From Karalla daura (lineage: Eukaryota > Chordata > Actinopteri > Chaetodontiformes > Leiognathidae): 64,000 nucleotides of DNA. The notes under the pieces are model-generated. The model was given only the letters and a program-made list of their open reading frames with translations. It was not told the origin of the DNA and ran no database searches. This document shows positions 55,201-64,000 of the stretch, piece by piece. The stretch lies in the NCBI GenBank assembly GCA_029224185.1, contig CM055196.1:20362509-20426508 (forward strand), in the 5' to 3' direction. Made by a program: the position numbers and the translations under genes. Positions within the stretch are counted from its first letter, which is position 1. Each line of letters starts with the position of its first letter.

Positions 55201-57089
55201 ACTTGAAAAATATGGAAAATGACAACATACATATCTACATCATAGATGCATGATGTGCAAGTAGCATAAAAACATTTCACAGGAGGTTTGTGCAGTCGCA
55301 TATGTACTGCCCAATTGATACTTCATATTGGAAGTTCGAACCTCAGACAGCTACGTGCTCTGAGATTTTCCATCTGGAAAACAGTGTTGGGTCACTCAGG
55401 GTAAGGCAACAGTGAGAGAACAAGAATGTGGTGGTCTAGATCACGTATTACAGCATACCGTACTGACCATGAGGACCCTGGAGGGAGGAGATGGTCCTGG
55501 TCAGGCCACTTTAAGCACTTCAGGCACCTGGTTAAGATGCAACACCCGTGTCCTCCATCTGAAGGTGGTCTGGGTGAGACTGAGGTGAAACAGGTGATGA
55601 GACGTGATGGGATCCCTCAGGGAGAGAGGAGGGCCACTGTTGCACTGGGACACGCTGGAACTGAAAGGATGAATGGAGAAGAGAGGCAGAAAAAAATTTC
55701 AAAGCTTGGAGAGCTAAAAGAAATCTAGTAGAAATCTAGTCCTGAAATGATTCACTGATCAAATAAATAAAGCAGAAAACATCATGACTCATGTCAACAG
55801 CTCTTCAAAGTGTCCTTGCTTTGAGATCAAAGATCTCCAAATATGACAATTACAAAAGTTTCAACACATTGTCACATTAAACATAGACATAAGATACAGA
55901 CATATACAGATCGAACTTTGAAGAATGGATCATTGATCCCTCTGGGAGGTTCCTTCTAGGAAAGTCAGGCTCCAGTCAACCATTGTTGGCCGAGGCAGGC
56001 CAGACTCTAACAATCAGGCAAAGCAAACAACATGGCTGCTCTGAAGGGACATGAGTATCATGAGTGACGTAAGCAGCAGGGAAGGTCGAGTGGGTCCCGA
56101 TGATTTTCAGCTGGAAGAATAAAACCATGAGATTCGGTTTTCTCAGTAATCAGGGTTTGGACTCTTCAGCTTCTGTCTCGTTTAAACTGTGTGTAATTTA
56201 CAGTTGTGGACCAGCACCAAACGCCTCAAACAGCCGAGGGACTCATTCAAGACACTTCCTCGGAGCAGGTGCACGGCTAGCAGCCTGTCTGCTGCGTGCC
56301 AGCGGCCCTGGTCGGAGGCCCTGGCGTGGGGCTCGGGCCCCGGGACCTCCGGGTGGACGTGGCGAGAAAGTGGCTCGACATCAAAAACAAAAAGCAAATC
56401 TGTCTCTGTCCTTCACGGCTGCCAGGGATTAAAAGGTTGTCCTTTCAGCGCTGGGCCCAGCGAGCCCGGCCACTGTTCCCATTCCTCAACGCCAGGGCTG
56501 GCGGGGCTCGTCTATACCAGCCCTGCTTTTTGACCTGGTCTCCCCTCAAAGAATGAGTTTCCTCCTCAGTGCACCACAATGCTGCGGGAGGCAAGGGCCA
56601 GGGCGTGCGCCCGCTGTGATGTTAATTTAATGACAAGCTGCTGTTCAGATGGCAGGTCCAAACAGCTGAATGAAGGGATTGTTGTGTTTTTTTTTCTTTT
56701 TTGTGTTTTTTCTCTCTCTCTCTATCGCTCCACTTTGCCGGGAAGGGGCCCCCGCGCCCATCTCACCGCTTGTTTCTGGGCATCGAACAGTGGAGCCTCT
56801 GTGCAGTACAGTCGAGTACGACGCCGCTTCCTACGGATGAAACGCAAAACAAACGAAACTTCTCCTCCCCGTCTTTAAGCTCCTCCCAGAGTAAGAATGA
56901 GCAGGTTTTTTTGTTTTTTTGGGAGTTTATTCGTCAAAACCGATAAAGAATCGCCAGCGAAACCTATGAAAACAATTTTTCCACAATGACGGTCAATGAA
57001 TCCTTTCCTAACACGTAATCCTCATTTCTAAGGTAATAATGGGAGTTGGTTAATAATAACAGTTAAACAGGTGAGTTTATACACATTAG

Positions 57090-57290
57090 CTTGGTGGACT
57101 GCTCTGTCTCCTCACAGCAAGAAGGTCCCTGGTTGGAGTTTACATGTTCCCCCTCCCTCTCTATCAGGCTTTTCTCCAGCTTCTCAAATTAGATTAATAA
57201 AAACAAAAAAAATCATGTTTAGGCTGATTGAAACTCTAAATTGCCCCGAGGAGTAAGAATGAATGTGAGAGTGAATGTTGTGTGAAGTGC
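57090..57290 (+). repeat. SINE-like relic, plus orientation
   Basis: Contains CTCCTCACAGCAAGAAGGTC, GGTTGGAGTTTACATGTTCC, CAGGCTTTTCTCCAGC, CATGTTTAGGCTGATTGAAA, CTCTAAATTGCCC and GAATGTGAGAGTGAATG in the canonical order of the family. Confidence 0.65.
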
Positions 57291-57972
57291 ACAAAAATCC
57301 AGAGCCAAACCTATGAAAATAAAGTAAAAAAAAAGGAACTTGATTGTTTTTGTTTTTAATTTAGCTTTAGCTTAGCAGTGACATCTGGTCATAAATAATC
57401 AATGAATCATTTACAAATGCTTAATTAGCATAGCATAGTTATGAGCTATTGATATGAGGCTGTCAGAAAGGGAAACAGTAACATCCTGACTGTCACCATC
57501 TCAGTTTTTACTTTACACAAGCTTAATGAAGTTTGAGAGCTGTGTTATGGATTTATTGACATTAATAACTGTAGACTGGATGGCATGTAACATTTTTCAA
57601 CATATCACATCTGCATTATCATGAATTTTTCACGGCCTTTACAACACAGTATCTACTCTAACCAACAAAATCTTTCAATCAAACTTGTAAATAATTTATC
57701 AGACACAGTCAGTCACAGGTTTCTTTGAATGAAACGTACTGTATTTGTGCATCCCAACAGTGCGATGCCAACACTTGCCTGTCATGACACTGCTGAAGTT
57801 AAACAGAGTCGGCCTGGAACGTGTCAGGAGATGCAAATCATTGTGCTTGTGTTTAACCCCGGGCAGATGGTGCTGAGTAACGATGTACAATGTGCAGCAC
57901 GTTCATGCCTCCACGTACTGGATACGAACACCGAGCGAGGAGAGAAAAGGTCAAGTTCAGCCAAGTGTGCTA

Positions 57973-57976
<4 letters not shown>

Positions 57977-58028
<52 letters not shown>
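57977..58028 (+). repeat. (GT)n microsatellite
   Basis: 26 uninterrupted GT units. Confidence 0.97.
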
Positions 58029-58029
<1 letters not shown>

Positions 58030-59526
58030 CTGCTGTCACATTAAATTACCCAGCGTGCTTTGTGCCTCTGACATCCCCAGTGACTTTCATCTTGTGATAT
58101 ATTTAGTCACGCTTAAGTCCCAATAAATGGCTTTCTCAGGAGGGAACATGGACATAGTTAGAGCCCTCTGCCAGTCGCTACTCTGAGAAGAGCAGAGGAG
58201 GAAGAACGTGATGAAGACGAGAACCAGGAAGCGCTGACATGTCTCTGACAGTTGCACAGTTGCCATATTAAACTGCTAGAAGTCCACTGAATGTTATTTT
58301 CTCATACTTTAGACTCCTGCAGATAATCTTCCCTGCTCTGTGGTAAACAACTCATTTCTCTTGTTTTTTAGGCCTGACATTTGTTTCTGTGGTTCCTGTT
58401 CATGACAACCAGGTATTATGACCAACCTGCCAAAACTTGCTGTATATATTCCACTCTTCACGTTCAGCCGTATCATTCTTATCTTGTTTCGCATGCAGGG
58501 GGCGGCTGCTTCGATAGTTCCTCTGTGAGGGTCAATTCAAGGGCACAAGAGCTGAAATCAGACAGTTGAGTCGCATGTTCACCTCATCCTCATCTCGCTG
58601 TTTGCCGAAGTTTGTCTCAGGCTTCTAATAGGATCTGAACGATGATATCTTACTGTGTACGTACACGGTGGAATAGATTTTTCTGTCAGTGTTTCATTAT
58701 TGGAGGTTCAGGGATCTGGAAAATGATCGATTACCACTGAACCAGATGTCTGGTCATGATTTTTACATGCGCAGTCACGTGATCCGCTCCGTGCCTTTGT
58801 GCTTCACCTTTTGATAGATGCCGTTGGGGTTTTGAGCCAAGCCTCAGTGAAAACAACTGTCAGTAAATCTAAACTTGAGTTGCTCTTCACAGTTTTTAAT
58901 GTGATTGGAAACACATGTCTCGGTGGAAACATTTACGAGATAATGATTTCATCGTGAGAGAGGGAAACAAAGTTGACATTTCTCCGAAAATGACACGGCT
59001 TCGTCATGGCTGACTTCAGGAAAAGTTGGAAAAACTCTGAGCGCTACCAGACTGCTGCCGGTGTCCATTAGCCTACCATGGTGGATGTATGTGCCAGAAG
59101 TGTTTAATGACACTTAATGGAGCATTGTAATGTACTCAAATGACGAGCAGAATGCCGCATTGCTGTGCTGTTAATAATGCAGCAACGAGACTGAACGTCT
59201 GCTGTGAGAGCGTGTGCTCTCTGCACTCCTGCTGCTCAGAACTTAATGCTAACAAAGGTAAATCAAAGGACTTCAGTTTGGAGGCATTCAAGGGGAAAGT
59301 TTTAAAGTTTTTCCTTGCAGCAGACACAAATCTGCTGTGTTGCAAAAGTCCCACTTCCCTACACTTTGTTGTGGTGATCCAAAAGGATGTCATTAAGGCT
59401 TTAAGTTCTGATCTGCCAATCACAGAGAGTGCATTTTAATGAATCTGATATTTCACTCAAAACCATGATTGTAAAACAGGATCGTTAAAAGTCAGAAGGA
59501 TGTGCAATATAGTTAACCAGTGCAAT

Positions 59527-59760
59527 ATATCCATCCATTATCATATCTTAATGGTGTCTCCTGGAGCCTATTCCAGTCCATTATAGGACACACACACACC
59601 ATTCATTATCATACTTGTCCAACTGACTTGGAGGAAACTCATGCAGACGTGAAGGAAACATACAAACTTCTTGGTCCAGCCAGGAGTAGAAACCTGGGAC
59701 CTTCTTCCGTTGAGGTGCTAACCATTCATGCTCTACGCAAGCCACTGCATGTCATCTGGA
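59527..59760 (-). repeat. SINE-like relic, minus orientation
   Basis: On the plus strand: ATCCATCCATTATC, GGAGCCTATTCCAGTCCA, ACACACACACACCATTCATT, GGAGGAAACTCATGCAGACG, AACCTGGGACCTTCTTCC, GAGGTGCTAACCATTCATGC. The last two blocks correspond to the tRNA-like head. Confidence 0.65.
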
Positions 59761-61704
59761 TGCTCCAATATGTCATGTTCTATCATATGTTGGTGTGTTT
59801 TTCTACACAAATATATTCAGTGCATGCATTATATTGATGCAACTGGACAATTTGCATGTCACATGTTCTTTTTGTTTCAATGCATACTTTAGTACTTGTG
59901 CCCTAGCATACAGCATTTCTACGAAACCATTAACCTCAAGAAAGGGGCTAACAAAGCTTATCATCTGCCTCAGTTTTCAAGCTTAGGCAGTCTTTTAAAC
60001 TGTCTGTCTTTTAAACTTATCCTTAATAGTGAAAGGCAGTCTGGGAAAGTGGGATTTTCCAACTTTTTATTTATTCACAATGATCTTTGGCTGTTAATCG
60101 TAAAGGGCCCCAGCAACATCAGCACCAGAGGAAACGATACCCCGCGCCCTGGCAAAATCTGAGGCATGAAAATGGCATTGAAAAGGTTAAAAGTCGAGAC
60201 ATTTATTCAGCCTTCTGAAAAGTTGCTGGAGCTGTGCGAGAACTGTTCCACTGTTCAGAGGCACAGGAGCTCGCAGTGGTTATGTAAGAAAGCCAGACTT
60301 CACTAATCCTTTTATAGAAGAGAGGGGCCCGCAGCACTGCGCTTTCTCATCATCAAGACAAATCAGGCCGTACGGCAGACATCTACCACCGCGCAGAGAA
60401 ATCCTCTCATATAGATGAAAACAGCCCGCGGAGACGGCGGGTAGACACCACCCACACGAGCTGCGAGAAACAGAGCCCAGCGTTTCGAGTTACGAAGAGC
60501 GGCTCCGTCTCAAACCCCCCCATCCCCACCTTCCAAAAATACATCACAGCGCTGGATTACGTGCCCTCGTTCAGAGGCGCTGCCCTCATCCGACTCTGGC
60601 GTTGTCACTCAGAGGTGAGAGGGGCTTTAGAGATACGATATCGTGTGTGAGGTATTACGTAAGGCACACAATATGTATCTGAAATGAGTCGGATTGTGAC
60701 AATATGATGCAATGCGGTTCACAACTAAATCACGATACACTTCAACGAAATCCAGTTGAGCAAAATGTGATTCATGGCGGTATGATTCAGAACTCGATAG
60801 CCAGCAGAACATGGAAAAAAAAACATTTCCTCACCCGACATAATTGCCACGTTGGTGACAAGACAGAAGATGAGGGGCATTTTGCATCCTCAGTAACAAG
60901 TCCCTCATTTTTCTTGTAAAATCCACAGTGTTCCCAAACTTACAATTCATCGTCCACAGGTGAGTGTATATTCTTCGGTTTCTTTTGTATCAGTGTGCCA
61001 CACATTCACTATAACATATCGGCAGGCAGGTACTGAACATATAGTAGTATACATCGGCAGGGCATGCTAACATAGTATAGACTCTATTTGGACGGAGTAC
61101 ATTAATCAAAAACAACTTATCTGGCCAGTTACATGGACAATAATCATAAAATATGTGCACATTTTTTGAGAATGCCTCCATTGAGTTTCTTTTGGAATTG
61201 CATGGATTCACAGCTGGGCAACTGATGCACTTGGACTTCAACGGTGCATATCCAGGCATCCATATCCAGTCAGTTAATCTCGTTTTTGCTGTTCACACAT
61301 GCAATGATGATGCAGGTAATACTCTAATCATCCAGTGGGTGGCAGTAATCAAAGATACTGAGTAGGTCCCCTCAGGTGTGGAACTGGACTCTTGCTCTTC
61401 CTTATGGTGCAACAAATAAATGGAAGGAAATAAATTATATCAAGCCCTGTGATTGGCTCACTGCGACCACATGAGACCCTCACCCTAACGCCTTGGGTGC
61501 TTACCCACAGATTTCCCAAGTGGTCACCTGTGGTACTGCAACAGAGAAAACGCCCTGGGGCCCTGGACTATAAACACTGCTAATTACTAAAATTTAGTAT
61601 TTTTAAGTCATACAGTCATACATTAGGCAAAAAGTGGTGAAAAGAGAAAATTCCTGTTGAATTCCGTAATAAAGCAAACACTGTAGAGGCCCTCCGCCTG
61701 CCCC

Positions 61705-61735
61705 CTCTGCCTCCTCCTCCTCCTCCTCCACCTCT
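61705..61735 (+). repeat. Short (CCT)n tract
   Basis: CCTCCTCCTCC-type triplets in a pyrimidine-rich segment. Confidence 0.8.
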
Positions 61736-61948
61736 TCATCCCCTCACTTACACTAAGGACTGAGGAACAGGGATGGACGTGGTCCCTCTCACTGAGTTAA
61801 TTGCTCTGCTTTGTAAGAGCCAAATTCTCCAAGCCGGAGGGACAAACCCGGCTCTGTGGCTGTGACAATACCCTCCGCTCTCCGAGTCAGAAGTTGCGGA
61901 AGTGGCAACACTGGGGAGCTGGAAACTGTTGAACGTCCAGGAGTGTTA

Positions 61949-61974
61949 TGTGTGTGTGTGTGTGTGTGTGTGTG
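61949..61974 (+). repeat. Short (GT)n microsatellite
   Basis: 13 GT units, followed closely by a GA tract and by the long GT array. Confidence 0.95.
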
Positions 61975-62020
61975 CACTGCGAGGGAGAAATCATGCAGAA
62001 GGGCTTTGGAACAAAAAAAA

Positions 62021-62036
62021 AAGACAGAGAGAGAGC

Positions 62037-62068
<32 letters not shown>

Positions 62069-62074
62069 GAGAGA
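62021..62074 (+). repeat. (GA)n tract
   Basis: GA dinucleotides with GC and CA interruptions. Confidence 0.95.
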
Positions 62075-62197
62075 GGCCTCTCAGCCGGTGCTGCCTTTGA
62101 GGAAGTCATTGTTGGCGCTGCCAGTGGGAGGTGAGGACGGCTCTGCTGCCATGTGTCGGCCTCACTGCTCGTCAGGGCTGCAGCAGCCAAGTGGGTG

Positions 62198-62324
<127 letters not shown>

Positions 62325-62719
62325 TGAGTGAGTGAGAGAGTGAGAGAGAGACAGACAGAGAAAGGGGATGTGTTGTGCTCAGGATGTAGATTCTGCAGGT
62401 GAGGTTGGGGTTAATATCTGCAGTAGAAAGCAAAACAAAACAAGAAAACCCCAACAGAATCGGAATAATAGCTTTGTCATCTTTAAGAAGGAGAGTTTGA
62501 TGTAGTAAAACATTTAAGGAACATCACAAAATAAAAGTTGTAGTCAATGAGGCGTCTGAGGTGTCAGACTGTTCATTGATGATTCTGCCTTTTAACTGAC
62601 TGAAACAAAACCAGAAAATTATCAAGTTTGTTGATAGTGTCCAATTCACTGCTTTTTACAGTCGTGAAATATTGAGTAGTTTGTACTGTGCATTGTGACG
62701 TTTTCCACAGCAAACTAAT

Positions 62720-62920
62720 AAACATGACGCGGTTTACATTGTCGCCTCGGAGCAAGGCGGGACCGAGTTCGAATCCCGCTCGATCCAAAGCCTTTCTGTG
62801 AAGAGTCCTCCTTTGCCGATTTCCTCCAAACGCATTCAGGTTTATGCCGACTGACCTCTCTGAACTACCCCTGGGTGTGTGAGTGTGATTCTCATCACGG
62901 TACAAAGTAGGTAAGATTAC
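62720..62920 (+). repeat. SINE-like relic with tRNA-like head
   Basis: The head contains ACATTGTCGCCTCGGAGCAA and the RNA polymerase III B-box-like word GAGTTCGAATCCCGC. It is followed by AAAGCCTTTCTGTG, TTTCCTCC, CAGGTTTATGCCGACTG and GTGTGTGAGTGTGA. A CATGGATGG-type tail (GGAAATGGATGGATGA) occurs at 63431-63446 and may belong to the same or another copy. Confidence 0.6.
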
Positions 62921-64000
62921 TGCTGCCTGGAAACACGGCAAACGAATCGCTAACCACTCACTGTGAGCGAATGTGATGAGCCTGACACCAGCCCAGTGTC
63001 CAATGATGAGAGAAACTGGAGACTCTTCTGTGATGATGATGATGTAGTTGTCACTCACTACCTTTCATTTAAGGCTGGTAAATCAGCGGCGAGAAGCGAC
63101 GTGCGGCTTCTCATAGTAGACGGATGGGTGGCGCCCCCTTCTGGACAAGAAGGGAAGCACTCATTTGATGGAAGCGACGGACAAAGGAGCGCTCAAAGAA
63201 AAAACTATACGGTGGTATTACTGGAATTCTAAGACCTCTCAGTGCCATATTAAGTTTGTATTAGGTTCTTAAGAGGAAAAAAATAAAGTCTGTGGATACC
63301 AGGGGGAACAATAATGGTCCAGATTTATTATTAAATCACTTTTCATCATAGTTTCCCAGTAGCATCTCGGAATGATTACTAATGCTTCGAGTCATTCGGT
63401 CAATGTGACCTCGGTCTAGGTAAGTGGCAGGAAATGGATGGATGAATTAAACAATTAAAAAAGGTGCATTTGTTGAGATATGGGCCATAACGTTTTTAGC
63501 TCAGTCCACAGTTGAAACCAGGAGTGATTCTTCTTCTGCCCAGAGTCTAAAGTCAGTTATTCCAAGTCCTTTGCAAAAAAAGGAGAAGTGTTTAATGCAG
63601 TCTAAGAAGCTTTTCAAGCTTTCAAGGCTGGGCAAGAATGAAAGATCACATCTTTGAGGGTTATGTAAAAGATAAAACGATTGATTTCTCACAGTATACA
63701 GTGAATATAGCATGATTATAGAGAGACTTCAGAGCTGGTCCAGAACTGTGAGTTCAGTCAGATGATTCCTTAACCTACATGGTCACAAACACTACTGAAG
63801 ATGAGACTGAGTCGAGTATTGATTGGACAATATCTGAACCCAGATCTGTGTAAAAACCCACCAACAGTGACAAGTGTGAAAAGAAGAAGAAATGAGGCAA
63901 CGGGTCCACAAAGGGCTCCATAGGCTACAAATGTTGTTTTTATTATTACTTTAAATAATGTCTAAATAAAAGGACTAAAGACATGCTCATGTGACTTCTT

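Noticed and set aside
55426..55728. Open frame with words like GHFKHFRHLVKM and a GGACACGCTGG motif reminiscent of the C-terminal end of RTE-type LINEs
   Set aside because: Only two short blocks resemble the family and their spacing is off. Kept as a note; a translated search against the element at 471-2916 would settle it.
59140..59439. Cys-rich short frame resembling the start of a THAP zinc finger
   Set aside because: Spacing and downstream residues of the C2CH module do not fit; likely chance.
62755..62790. Possible tRNA gene (B-box-like GTTCGAATCCC)
   Set aside because: No matching A box, acceptor stem or cloverleaf; downstream sequence matches the SINE-like family.

Overview
The window looks like nuclear DNA of a teleost fish. 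Four vertebrate genes with GT-AG introns are present, alongside many AT, GT, GATA and CA microsatellites and fish-type dispersed repeats (an RTE-clade LINE with a CCAT-type tail, relics of L1-like and DIRS-like elements, tRNA-derived SINE relics). Protein-level resemblance and gene order (ireb2, skic8/wdr61 and crabp1 also lie near each other on human 15q25) point the same way. No prokaryotic or viral locus was seen.

Layout. 1-5455: repeat-rich flank with a 5'-truncated, inactivated RTE-type retrotransposon set between two AT microsatellites, an RNase H relic, and the 3' flank of ireb2. 5456-20001 (minus): ireb2, iron-regulatory protein 2, 22 coding exons giving 973 residues with unbroken splice phase. 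Its intron 14 is 96 percent minisatellite. 20002-22332: head-to-head promoter region. 22333-24116 (plus): slc25a44, the mitochondrial branched-chain amino acid carrier, 3 coding exons, 317 residues. 26255-31862 (minus): skic8/wdr61, a WD40 protein of the SKI and PAF1 complexes, 10 coding exons, 305 residues, with one GC-AG intron and a 12-nt first coding exon. 36556-53088 (plus): crabp1, cellular retinoic acid-binding protein 1, 4 exons, 137 residues, behind a clear TATA box. 53400-64000: gene-free flank rich in SINE relics and microsatellites.

The genes form two divergent pairs (ireb2/slc25a44 and skic8/crabp1), and slc25a44 and skic8 converge tail to tail. The four proteins act separately (iron sensing, mitochondrial amino acid import, RNA surveillance/transcription elongation, retinoid binding), so the arrangement is best read as conserved synteny rather than a functional cluster.

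I did not find a convincing new biological system. The most unusual structures are the ireb2 intron made almost wholly of a 10-bp minisatellite that lacks AG dinucleotides on the transcribed strand, a perfect 18-bp hairpin in crabp1 intron 3, a 10-bp inverted repeat just upstream of the crabp1 TATA box, a DR1 nuclear-receptor-like site at the presumed slc25a44 promoter, and the GC-AG intron of skic8. All exon boundaries were derived by hand from splice consensus, reading frame and family resemblance; no alignment or search was run.
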